NCBI GenBank assembly: GCA_034409055.1
Contig: DAOUMU010000097.1
Location: 1 to 28,800 of the forward strand
Direction of reading: 5' to 3'
Length of the DNA stretch: 28,800 nucleotides
Source of the DNA: DAOUMU01 sp034409055
GTDB lineage: Bacteria > Chloroflexota > Anaerolineae > 4572-78 > J111
Numbering within the stretch: position 1 is the first letter of the stretch; each line of letters starts with the position of its first letter. Position numbers and translations under genes: made by a program. The notes under the pieces were generated by a model, which made no database searches, was not told the DNA's origin, and worked only from the letters and a program-made list of their open reading frames with translations. This document shows positions 1 through 8,278 of the stretch, in pieces.

Positions 1-125
1 AGCGAGTGAAGAATCCCCAAGGTTTTGGTAAAGTAGACCTCTTTTGGGCCAAAGTTTCGGAGATTCCTCGTCGTTTATGCCCTTTGGGTACTGCGCTCCT
101 CGGAATGACATGAGGGTAGGCAGTT
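1..125. repeat. Intergenic repeat, copy 1 (left-truncated by window edge)
   Basis: This stretch is nearly identical to 668-805. Shared blocks are 7-32 with 668-693 and 33-125 with 711-805, with only a few substitutions. Copy 1 lacks 17 bases present in copy 2 at 694-710. The left end of the element would lie outside the window. It contains no credible reading frame. The bases GAATCCCC near the left and GGAATGAC near the right are the inverted-end signature of small hairpin-forming intergenic elements common in Chloroflexota-like genomes; that family link is from general knowledge and was not searched. Confidence 0.75.
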
Positions 126-641
126 ACTTTTCCTGAGAGATAATGAGTTGTAACTGCGGTGAACACGCCAGCCTAAACTCACGCCCCGACTGAAACTGCG
201 GTAATTACGGCCTCTGAATCATCAAAATAACTGATTTAGTATAACAAATGATCGCTAAAGAATCGCTAAAAAGTCATTAAGAAATCATTAAATGCGGCAA
301 ATGTCACCAATTTTAATCTTTTTTATATAAAATTCTCTATCTTTATATAATTTTGATAGACTGATCGGGAATTTAAGGGTATAATGTAAGTAAGCTGGGT
401 GTAGTATCGCTCTGGTGAATAGGCACCTGGCTCGGAACGTTAACATGGTGATTGGACAATTTTTTGGTGCGCTCTTCCCAAAAGGGTTTGTTGGCAGTTT
501 GTTATTGACAACTCGATATGGTGGTTGCTTTGGAAGAGCGCATTTTTGTTGTCTGACTTTGGCCACTTGTCGTGACCGCCCAGATAACCTGTTCTGTTCT
601 TCGCTCCGCTGAAATTCGACCATTTCATTCGCGTCAGGCAG
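126..641. other. Non-coding stretch between two repeat copies
   Basis: No gene is supported here; the short open frames have no ribosome binding site and no recognisable protein character. The first half is A+T-rich. An 11-bp inverted repeat TGCGCTCTTCC (468-478) pairs with 532-542 across a 53-base spacer, which could be a fossil of a small mobile element. Nothing else is recognised. Confidence 0.5.
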
Positions 642-805
642 CTACCTACTATGTCATTCTGAACAGGTGAAGAATCCCCAAGGTTTTGGTAAATACCCAA
701 GGGGCACAGGGTAGACCTCTTTTGGGCCAGAGTTTCGGGGATTCCTCGTCGTTTATGCCCTTTGGGTACTGCGCTCCTCGGAATGACATGAGGGTAGGTA
801 GTTAC
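642..805. repeat. Intergenic repeat, copy 2, with terminal inverted repeats
   Basis: This is the complete copy of the repeat seen at 1-125. Its ends are inverted: ATGTCATTCTGA (651-662) pairs with TCGGAATGACAT (779-790) with one mismatch, and the flanking CTACCTAC near 643 pairs with GTAGGTAG near 795. Inner blocks GAATCCCC and GGGGATTC extend the pairing, so the element can fold as a long hairpin. It has no transposase and would be non-autonomous (MITE or REP-like). It lies just upstream of the decayed regulator at 862. Confidence 0.7.
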
Positions 806-861
806 CGCGTCAGTAAACAGCAAAAGGTTGGGGACTTCTCCCCGGGGACTGGCTGGAGATT

Positions 862-1916
862 ATGGTGATGAGCGATCGACTGGAGATTTGGACCTTAGGG
901 GGCTTGACCATCAAGCGGGGTAAAACCACGCTTGACCGGCTGGTGCCGCACAAAGCCGCGGCCCTGTTAGTCTACCTGGCCTGCACCGGACGACCACACC
1001 CACGTCGGGTGCTGGCCAATTTGCTGTGGGACGAGAGCCCTGAACTCCGGGCGATGAACAGCCTGCGGGTGTTGCTCACCAGCCTGCGCCGGGAACTGGA
1101 TCCTTACGTAACCATTAGCCGGGAGACGGTGGTCTTTAACCAGGTCAGACCCTACTGGCTGGACATGGCGGTGTTGGAAGAGGGATTGGCCCCGGTCCGG
1201 CTCCGACCCGGCAGCCTCTGCCCTGAGGAGGTGGCCCGCTTAGCCCAGGTGTTGAGCCTCTACCGGGGCGATTTCCTGCACGGATTCTACCTGCGCGGCA
1301 GTCGGACCTTTGAAGAATGGCAGGTGCTGGAGCGGGAACGACTGCGGCTGCAAACCCTTGAGGCCCTGCACCAGTTAGTCGCCGCTGCGCTGGCTCTGGG
1401 CGAGTACCAGGCCGGGCTCGAGCAGGTTGGGCGCTTGCTGGAGCTTGACCCCCTGCACGAAGAAGCCCATCGCCAAAAGATGCGCCTCTTGGCCGCTAGC
1501 GGCCAGCGCCACGCCGCTCTGGCCCAGTACGATTACTATCGCCATCTCCTGGCCGAGGAGTTGGACCTGGAGCCAGCGGCTGAGACCACCGCGCTGTACC
1601 AGCAGATTCGAACTGGCGAACAAGCAATCGCCTCTACCCCTGTGCCCGACCCCGCTGCCGCTCTGCCGCCCTGTCCCTACCACCGGGGCTGTCGCCTTTT
1701 GGCGAAGATGATCGGCCCTTTTTCTTTGGCCAGGGGACCTTCACGGCGCGCCTGGTTGAGGCCGTGCATCGGCACACGGTTGTGGCCGTGGTTGGTCCCT
1801 CTAGCAGCGGCAAATTCCCGGTCCTTATTATGGCCGGGTTGCTGCCCCAGTTGCACCAGAAAAAGACCCCCGACCCCCGACTGCTGACAGCCGAGTTTGA
1901 GGGAACTAACCTTTGA
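862..1916 (+). pseudogene. Decayed BTAD/SARP-type regulator with frameshifted STAND NTPase
   Basis: Frame 1 from ATG 862 (GGAG six bases upstream) encodes an N-terminal winged-helix domain (about residues 5-90) and a BTAD helical domain (about 95-240), the layout of AfsR/SARP-like regulators. After the linker, at about 1687-1691, the reading frame is lost. Frame 1 runs on as nonsense to 1887, while the shifted frame from 1689 reads a normal nSTAND start (SPFGEDDRPFFFG, then a P-loop GPSSSGKF) until a stop at 1914-1916. The P-loop has Phe where Ser/Thr is expected after the Lys, and everything that normally follows (rest of the NTPase, sensor repeats) is missing. The gene is therefore frameshifted, mutated in the P-loop and 3'-truncated. 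The BTAD part alone could still be translated, about 270 residues plus a random tail. The family call for the N-terminal half is confident. Confidence 0.8.
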
Positions 1917-1959
1917 CCGGTCTGGTGGAACGGATGTCTGGATGACGTTGGCCTGACTT

Positions 1960-2266
1960 GCCACATGGTGAGGAATAGCGGCCGTGTCCTGACGTAATTG
2001 TCGGGGAGATCCTGTACCTGGTAACTGCCGATAAATGCTGGCGGGTATCCTGCATTCAAATGCTGATACATTGTTCTTTCAACACCAGCCCGCCAACGCC
2101 AAAAGAGGTATTGCCCCACCATTAGTGGTCCCAACACAATCATCACCGGGAATGAGGCTGTCCATAACCCCGATATCAGCAACCCCATAACCCCCACAAT
2201 GGCAACCAGGGCAAATGCCAGGGCAATCAACCCGGCCTGTACCCCATACGCCGGCATGATTCTCAT
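1960..2266 (-). pseudogene. Fragment of an unidentified membrane protein
   Basis: Read on the minus strand from 2266, the translation shows two hydrophobic segments (about residues 8-33 and 38-55) followed by a basic, soluble-looking stretch. Near 1960 the frame runs into the reverse complement of the decayed regulator and loses protein character. At its start it overlaps the plus-strand permease fragment, so a junction between two unrelated pieces lies near 2230-2266. I do not recognise the family. It has no good ribosome binding site and is most likely a remnant left by rearrangement. Confidence 0.3.
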
Positions 2267-2540
2267 CTCGCGGATTGACGGTGGTGTCTACACCAACGGG
2301 GAAGGATATGAATTGAACGCCATCGCCGGGGTGGTGATTGGCGGAACCAGCTTGAGGGGAGGGTATGGCGAAGTCTGGGGAACAATTGTCGGGGTGTTGA
2401 TCATGACCACGGTCAACAATGCGCTGGTGATGTACAGTGTGCCCACTGAATGGAAGAATGTGGTAATAGGGACTATAATTATTGCCGCAGTTCTGATTGA
2501 TGTAACACGCAAGCGAAAAACAGTTATCAGTGAGCAGTAA
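2235..2540 (+). pseudogene. C-terminal fragment of an RbsC-type sugar ABC permease
   Basis: The frame ending at the stop 2538-2540 carries the final part of a BPD_transp_2 (ribose/xylose/inositol class) permease: the ISRIDGG segment, the conserved ELNAIAGVVIGGTSLRGGYG loop, and the last two membrane segments. Roughly the first 70% of the protein is absent; upstream sequence is unrelated (a minus-strand fragment). The intact permease at 27136-28194 has the equivalent loop (ELTAIAASVIGGALLTGGYG), which confirms the family. No start codon or ribosome binding site belongs to this fragment. It is followed by a binding-protein remnant, so this was once a transporter operon. Confidence 0.75.
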
Positions 2541-2587
2541 TCAGTTACCAGTTATCTCATTCACTGATTACTGCTCACCGATAACTG
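2521..2587. repeat. 25-bp inverted repeat overlapping the permease fragment stop
   Basis: The 16-bp arm GTGAGCAGTAATCAGT at 2530-2545 pairs perfectly with 2563-2578. Extending outward, 2521-2545 pairs with 2563-2587 with a single mismatch, around a 17-base loop. The left arm includes the last codons and stop of the permease fragment. There is no T-run after it, so it is not a classical terminator. It resembles word-repeat hairpins found between genes elsewhere in this window. Confidence 0.7.
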
Positions 2588-2623
2588 ATTACTCAATACC
2601 GTCCTATCTCAAAGGAGAGAGCC

Positions 2624-3421
2624 ATGTGGAAGAACGCCCTACTCATACCAATTCTGAAGGGCGTATCAGCCATCGCCGTTAACCCCATCGATGCCAAGGC
2701 CATTGTTACCGCCGTCAAAAAGGCCAACCAGGCCAACATCCCGGTCTTTATGCAAAATCTGATTACGCCCGTCGATGAAGGCCAGGTCGTTGAGTATATC
2801 GGCTACGACCAGTGGAGTGGCGCAGTCAAGCTGGCCAAATATACCTGCGACATCCTGAAAGACGAAGGCGAAGTCTTTATCCTGACCGGTATCCCTGGCT
2901 TTCACACCAATCGTCGCACCCAGGGCTACAAGTGGGGCCTTGAACAGTGGTGTCCCCAGGTCAAGGTCGTTGGCGAACAAACCGCTGAGTGGGAACGTGA
3001 AAAGGCGGTGAACCTGGCCACTGCGGCCCTACAGCAACACCCCGAATTAGACCTCTTCTACGGTAACTCCGACGAGATGGGCATCGGCGCTTGCATCGCC
3101 GCCAAGAAATTGGGCCGCAAAGTCAACCAAGACATCTGGTGTATCAGCATCGACGGCAACGACGTTACCCTCGACCTGATTGAGAAGGGTGAGACGACCG
3201 CCACCCTCGGGGTCTATCCCAAGCTGATGGGGACCCTGGTCATCGAACAGATGGAAAAGGTCCTCAGGGGAGAAAAAGTTCCTTACATCCTGGAAACCCC
3301 TTCCACCGTGGTTGACCTCAACAACCTGGCCGATTACCGATCCGGGGCAACCTGGACTGATCCCGTTCCCGGCCAACCTGAACTTGACAACGGTTTACCT
3401 TCAGGCGAGTTCGCCGGATAA
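2624..3421 (+). pseudogene. Sugar ABC transporter substrate-binding protein lacking N-terminal lobe
   Basis: This is a Peripla_BP_4 (RbsB-like) protein of 265 residues where about 350 is usual. The start is convincing: AAAGGAGAG lies just before ATG 2624, and the first residues MWKNALLIPI look like the beginning of a signal peptide. At about residue 11 the sequence jumps straight into the middle of the first lobe (KGVSAIAVNPIDAKAI). The rest of the signal peptide and the first two or three beta-alpha units are gone, which suggests an internal in-frame deletion. The C-terminal lobe is intact, with the family-typical GNSDEMGIGA and the SIDGND hinge region. It cannot be exported as it stands. 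It was probably the partner of the permease remnant upstream. Confidence 0.75.
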
Positions 3422-3583
3422 GTGGCATAAGTGGTATACTGATTATTGTGATAGGCAGGGGACGAGCCTGCGGGTAGTTCGCGATGAGTTGGGTGTGGCC
3501 AATCCCTCAATACAGTCCCATTTGACTATCCACAAAAAGCACAAAAAAGCGTAAAATAGAATATATCACGTAGGGGAAAAAAC

Positions 3584-5488
3584 ATGGATCCTGTTACTTC
3601 AGCTATTATCGCTGCGCTTGCCGCTGGTGGCACGTCCAAAACCGGCGAAACAGGCGTCGCCGACGCTTACGACACTTTTAAGGCCGTTCTTAAGCAAAAG
3701 TTCGGCCTCGATAGTGATCTTATCGAAGCTATCAATCTACTTGAAAAGAAGCCTGACTCGGCCGGACGTAAGGAGATGCTGAAGGAAGAAGTGGCAACGG
3801 TCAAAGCCGACCAGGACCCAGAGATCCTGGCTGCGACCCGGACCCTCCTGGACAAGATCAGCCAGGTGAATGGGACGGGGCGGGTCACCCGGGGCGTAGT
3901 TCGGCCTGCCCCTGCGACCTATATTCCCTTGCAACGTCCAGGACGTCCTGACCATTTCACCGGCCGGGAGGCGGAACTGAGCCAACTTCTGTCCAGTCTA
4001 CGGCCCGGCCAAATTGTAACGCTGTGCGGACCCGGGGGGATTGGCAAAAGTGCCCTGGCCGCCGAAGCCGTGTGGACCCTGGCCCCCCGCACTGTCCCCC
4101 CTGACCGTTTTCCCGACGGCGTCATCTACCACAACTTCTACAACCGACCTCAGGCCACCCTGGCCCTGGAGCAAATTGCCCGGGCTTTTGGCGAAGAGTT
4201 ATGGCCGACTCCGCATGATGCAGCCCAGCGCGCCCTGGCTGGACGACAGGTCCTGCTGGTGCTGGATGGAGCTGAGCAGGCCGATGACTTGCCCCAGGTG
4301 CTGGCCGTGGGGAACCGCTGTGGTGTACTGATCACCAGCCGCCGTTGTGAAGAGACTGATGGTGAGCGGCAGGATATTCCGCCCCTATCCCTGGATGAGG
4401 CGACCAGCCTGTTGCAAACCTGGGACGGAGCACGGGGCATCGACGAGGTAACGGCGCAGCGGGTTTGTGAGTTGATCGGGGGGATACCATTGGCCATCCG
4501 GCTGGCCGGGCATTACCTGGCGATGCAGCAAGAAACGGTGACGGATTACCTGGACTGGTTGCAAGAAACACCCCTGGCTGCCCTGGATCACAACCAGGGG
4601 TATGAGGCGAGTGTCCACCTGCTGCTAGAGCGTAGCCTGGCCCAGATGAGTGAGGCTACCCAGCAGGTCCTGGCCGTGGTGAGCTTGCTGTCCCTGGCCC
4701 CATTTTGGCAGGAGGTAATCGCCGAGGGGCTGGCCGTGGGGGTGCAGGGAGGACTTTTGGCCACCGTTCAGAAAATTTTCAAGCAAAAGCCCGAGCAGTC
4801 GAGACCTGAAGTGAGCCTGGCCCTGGATGAATTGGTCAATTACGGTTTACTGCGGTGGGTAGGGCGACGCTATGAGGTCAGCCACGCCATGATTCACACC
4901 TATGCCCGCCAGCACCTTACGTCACCCGCGCAGGCGCTTGGGCGATTGGTCACTTATTACACCACGCTGGCCGGGGAGCAAATCCTGCTAGGGCTTGATG
5001 GCTACGCTACCCTGGATGCCGAGCGGCCCCACTTGATGGGGGTTCTGGCGGCCTGTGTTGAGCAGGAAGATTGGGAGGCAGCCTACAGCCTAGCTGCGGC
5101 TATCGAGGATTACCTGGACCTGCGAGGTTACCGAACCGAGCGCCTGATTGCCAACCAGACCGGCCTATTGGCCACGCGAAAGTTGGGACGTCGGCACAAT
5201 GAGGGAGCCTGGTTGGGTAATCTGGGACTGGCTTACAGTGACATAGGGCAGGTAGAGCAGGCCATTAAGTATTACAAGGAGGCCCTAACCGTCGCCCGCG
5301 AGATTGGCGACCGTCGCGGGGAGGGCAATAGCCTGGGTAAACTGGGGCTGGCCTACCGAGATTTGGAGCAAGTACACCAGGCCCGCCAATACCTGGAGCG
5401 GTCGTTGGCTATCTTTGAGGAGATCAACTCGCCCAGTGCGGATATGGTGCGAGATTGGCTGGCCGAATTTGAGGAGGCACAGCCTTGA
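3584..5488 (+). CDS. STAND NTPase with NB-ARC domain and C-terminal TPR repeats
   Basis: The protein has 634 residues. Residues 1 to about 110 form a helical N-terminal module of the kind placed before NTPases in bacterial STAND proteins (small Ala/Gly-rich start, then a charged stretch with KPDSAGRK). The NTPase has a P-loop GPGGIGKS at 149-156, Walker B LLVLDG at 224-229, the ITSRR sensor motif at 250-254 and the GGIPLA motif at 299-304, all typical of NB-ARC. A winged-helix-like region follows, and at least two TPR repeats occupy about 540-620. STAND proteins are ATP-driven switches in signalling or defence; the ligand here is unknown. A weak AGGGGAAA precedes ATG 3584. It converges with the MFS gene with only six bases between stop codons. 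The TPR array is short compared with many relatives. Confidence 0.85.
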   Translation: MDPVTSAIIAALAAGGTSKTGETGVADAYDTFKAVLKQKFGLDSDLIEAINLLEKKPDSAGRKEMLKEEVATVKADQDPEILAATRTLLDKISQVNGTGRVTRGVVRPAPATYIPLQRPGRPDHFTGREAELSQLLSSLRPGQIVTLCGPGGIGKSALAAEAVWTLAPRTVPPDRFPDGVIYHNFYNRPQATLALEQIARAFGEELWPTPHDAAQRALAGRQVLLVLDGAEQADDLPQVLAVGNRCGVLITSRRCEETDGERQDIPPLSLDEATSLLQTWDGARGIDEVTAQRVCELIGGIPLAIRLAGHYLAMQQETVTDYLDWLQETPLAALDHNQGYEASVHLLLERSLAQMSEATQQVLAVVSLLSLAPFWQEVIAEGLAVGVQGGLLATVQKIFKQKPEQSRPEVSLALDELVNYGLLRWVGRRYEVSHAMIHTYARQHLTSPAQALGRLVTYYTTLAGEQILLGLDGYATLDAERPHLMGVLAACVEQEDWEAAYSLAAAIEDYLDLRGYRTERLIANQTGLLATRKLGRRHNEGAWLGNLGLAYSDIGQVEQAIKYYKEALTVAREIGDRRGEGNSLGKLGLAYRDLEQVHQARQYLERSLAIFEEINSPSADMVRDWLAEFEEAQP

Positions 5489-5494
5489 TGGCAG

Positions 5495-6697
5495 CTAATC
5501 GGCCGGCTGCTTGGTGAGCAAAGAGGTAATAAACAGGCCCAACACCAGGCAGGCCAAGGCGGTTACCCCAAACATGGGCCGGAGGCCGATGGCTTCGGCC
5601 AGAATACCGCTCAACCACGGACCGGCAAACATGCCAACCGCGTACACAGCCTGGTGCAGCCCCATGGCCGTGGTTCGTTCGGCGTCGGCCACGTACTGAA
5701 TGCTCATGCCCATCAAAACCGGGTAGTTAACTCCCTGGGCCAGTCCGATGAAGAATTGGGCCGCAAAAAGCACCGCCAGGGAAGGAGCCAGCGCGGCCAC
5801 CCCAATGCTGATGGTTAACACGCCAAAGCTGAGATAAACCAATCGCTGGGGACCGACCCGGTTGGCCAGAGTGGTAGCCACCAGGTGCCCCAGGATGAAT
5901 ACGCCCAGGTGCATACTGACCAGCATACTTTGGGTGATATCTGTGCCGCCCAGTTGTTTAACCAGAATCGGGCTGAAGCCGAAGATGGTGGCCCAATCGG
6001 CGTACTGACTGATAGCCGCCAGGATGGCCGGCAGCAGCACATCCCGGCGCGTAATCAGGCGGCCCGTACCCTCCAGAGAAGGAGGCTGCGATGGCCGGTG
6101 CTGTTCATAAGCCGACACCATAATCAGCACCGCCAACCCGGCGGCGCCAGCCGCCAGGAAGAAGGGCAGGGAATATCCCCCCCACTCGTTGAGTGAACCG
6201 GTGATACTGGTGCCCAAGACTCGGGCCGCTGAAGCGACGAAGGTGATCATGGCCGTAGCCCGGACCGCTTCACGGGGTGGGAACAGGCTGCTAAAGGCGA
6301 CCACCAACGGCACCCAGGTCCCGGCGGCCAGGCCGGTGATGGCCCGGCCAAAGGCCAATCCGTTCGTACTGTCGGCTCCGGCCATGATCCAGGCCCCTAG
6401 CCCGGATAGGGTCAGGCAGGTCAGGATAAATGGCTTACGCCAGCCCAACCAATCGGCGGCAATGCCCAAGGGCAACCGAATCAGGGCCTGCCATAAACCA
6501 TACATCGACAAAACAATACCGACCAGGGCCAGGTTATTGATTTTGCTCTGGACGTATGTCGGCAGGGTGGGCACGTACAGGTAGAGGGATAACCAGTAGA
6601 AGAAAGCCACACTGGCATACAGCAAGATGGTCAGACGTTGGCTAACCGGGCCGGTTAAAAGGGAGGCTCTGGCGGGAACGGTGGATGACTCATCCAT
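5495..6697 (-). CDS. Major facilitator superfamily transporter
   Basis: The protein has 400 residues with about 12 predicted membrane segments. The loop between segments 2 and 3 carries the MFS signature in the form GIAADWLGWRKPF, and a central basic loop (about 205-225) separates the two six-helix halves. The start at 6697 has GGAG about 12 bases upstream. The substrate is not evident from sequence; drug export and organic-acid transport are both possible. It is the last minus-strand gene, after a 246-base gap from the LarA homologue, so transport of a sugar acid is a context-only guess. The gap at 6698-6943 holds only a pyrimidine-rich tract (about 6906-6955). Confidence 0.85.
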   Translation of the reverse strand: MDESSTVPARASLLTGPVSQRLTILLYASVAFFYWLSLYLYVPTLPTYVQSKINNLALVGIVLSMYGLWQALIRLPLGIAADWLGWRKPFILTCLTLSGLGAWIMAGADSTNGLAFGRAITGLAAGTWVPLVVAFSSLFPPREAVRATAMITFVASAARVLGTSITGSLNEWGGYSLPFFLAAGAAGLAVLIMVSAYEQHRPSQPPSLEGTGRLITRRDVLLPAILAAISQYADWATIFGFSPILVKQLGGTDITQSMLVSMHLGVFILGHLVATTLANRVGPQRLVYLSFGVLTISIGVAALAPSLAVLFAAQFFIGLAQGVNYPVLMGMSIQYVADAERTTAMGLHQAVYAVGMFAGPWLSGILAEAIGLRPMFGVTALACLVLGLFITSLLTKQPAD

Positions 6698-6943
6698 AGG
6701 GTGAAACTCCAGATTGTTTGTAGGCTGTTACATGTCGTGGTAATTGTCGAGACTTGACATTATGACCACCTGGGCTAAATTGTGTCGATGTCACTTCTTT
6801 GCGGAGCAAACGCTGGACCGGCTGAAGCCTCGACTCCACCGGGTTACGCGGGTATGCTACGCAAACAGTTCATCACGTTTCACGTCGCCTGCTCTGTGGG
6901 TTTACGTTCTACGCTCTCCGCTCCCCCCTCTCCGCTCTCCGCT

Positions 6944-8215
6944 TCATTCTCCCCCGTTCGGCTTGATCCGATACAACAGTTCCCCGGCTTTGGGCACGAA
7001 CAGGATGCCTTCGTCTTCGCGATTCTGCCAGTCGGCGAAATTGATACTGTCCGGGTCAAGGTAGCCCAGGCCGACCTGGCGGCAGCGAGTTTCGGGGATA
7101 CGGGTGGCCAGGATGACGTTAATGCGGGGCGACTCAACCCCTGTCGTCGCCGCGTCGTACTCACCAATGCCGCGCAGGTGGGTGCTGTGGGCCAGCACCC
7201 CGCCCGGATAGTGCTTAAACCTGTCCCACTGCTTCAGGAAATAATCCCTCACATGATAACCAATCTCATCCAGGAGCTTCCCGTGGGTGTAGCTGATTTC
7301 GTCAATGTGGGGAGCATAGATCACCACCTCGCCGCCATCGGCAATGGCCGGTTCCATCTTGTACATACCTTTGGCTGCCGTCCAAATGTCGTCGTACATT
7401 TTAGGCATCACCGACAAAACCCGCCGGTAGGGCCGGCCAACCCACTTGATGTGCAACTTGGCCGATAAATCGGCTGCGGCCTCGTAAGCTTCTTCCGGCG
7501 TCCCGACGTAGAGACCGGCCAGGTCCTCACCGGTCACCACCATGCTGAAGCACAACTTGGGCTTATCAATGAAGGCTGCCGCTTTATCGATCACCTGGCG
7601 CACGGGGGTATGTTTCGTCCCAATCACCTCGTAGCTGGTGATGACCGCCCCCAGCCAATGGGAAAAGTTAATCACCTCGGCCCCGCCAATGCCGGGGAAG
7701 AAATATTTATTTCCCCCGGAAAAACCGACCACCTCGTGGGGAAAGGTCGGACCGCAGATGATGAGCTGATCGTAATCAAAGACTATGCGGTTGAGCCGGA
7801 CATCTACCGTCTGACGCATGAGACCGTTCGTAATCTCCTCAATTTCGGCCTCACTAATCTGCCCCACGGTAACAAAAGTATCCGGCAAATCCCAGCGATG
7901 GTTGAAGATATTGACCTTGGTATATTTGTCAGCTCGCTCCACTGGAGTGACTCCAACCAGTTTGTTGATCGCCTCCTCGTTCAGCGGTTGGTGGGTCCCC
8001 AGAGCAATCAGATAATCCAGGGCCGCCACCGTCTCCCCCAGGTACTCGTAAAAGAGGCGGAACATCTGGGGAATAGGAGCGGTGCGGGTACTGTCGGGAA
8101 TGATGATGAGTACTCGCTTCCCGGCCAGATCGACCTGGGCCAGGGCCGGCGACATCAAATCCCGTATCTCAGTTTCAGTTAAACTTTTATCCTCGTAACC
8201 TTTACCAATCAGCAT
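6944..8215 (-). CDS. LarA-superfamily nickel-pincer racemase/epimerase homologue (DUF2088)
   Basis: The protein has 423 residues, the usual size of LarA relatives. The catalytic set of lactate racemase can be placed one for one: DSTR at 41-44, His75 in GTHQP, His160 in PHEVVGFSGG, Lys170 (the residue that carries the nickel-pincer cofactor) and His186. The spacings His160-Lys170 (10) and Lys170-His186 (16) equal those of Lactiplantibacillus LarA. It should therefore move a proton at the C2 carbon of an alpha-hydroxy acid. Known family activities include lactate, malate and phenyllactate racemisation and D-gluconate/D-mannonate 2-epimerisation. The neighbouring SDR is expected to make D-mannonate, so a D-mannonate/D-gluconate 2-epimerase role is my preferred inference. 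Cofactor-making genes (larB, larC, larE) are not in the window. AGGAGG precedes the ATG; it follows the SDR gene by 63 bases. Confidence 0.85.
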   Translation of the reverse strand: MLIGKGYEDKSLTETEIRDLMSPALAQVDLAGKRVLIIIPDSTRTAPIPQMFRLFYEYLGETVAALDYLIALGTHQPLNEEAINKLVGVTPVERADKYTKVNIFNHRWDLPDTFVTVGQISEAEIEEITNGLMRQTVDVRLNRIVFDYDQLIICGPTFPHEVVGFSGGNKYFFPGIGGAEVINFSHWLGAVITSYEVIGTKHTPVRQVIDKAAAFIDKPKLCFSMVVTGEDLAGLYVGTPEEAYEAAADLSAKLHIKWVGRPYRRVLSVMPKMYDDIWTAAKGMYKMEPAIADGGEVVIYAPHIDEISYTHGKLLDEIGYHVRDYFLKQWDRFKHYPGGVLAHSTHLRGIGEYDAATTGVESPRINVILATRIPETRCRQVGLGYLDPDSINFADWQNREDEGILFVPKAGELLYRIKPNGGE

Positions 8216-8278
8216 CTACTAACCTCCTCTTCATCCCTCATTCTTCATCACCTACCCCGGTGGGGTTCATCCTTAACC

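Noticed and set aside
288..823. Several overlapping open frames on both strands
   Set aside because: No ribosome binding sites, no protein-like composition, and they overlap repeat copies.
3422..3554. Short frame after the binding-protein stop, ending in a Lys-rich tail
   Set aside because: It has no start of its own, runs out of the binding-protein gene in another frame, and shows no recognisable family.
3521..3560. TTGACT and TAAAAT as a promoter for the STAND gene
   Set aside because: The spacing is 24 bases, too long for a sigma-70 promoter.
6906..6955. Pyrimidine-rich tract with CTCTCCG words
   Set aside because: Irregular and partly inside the LarA-homologue stop region; no hairpin and no clear tandem period.
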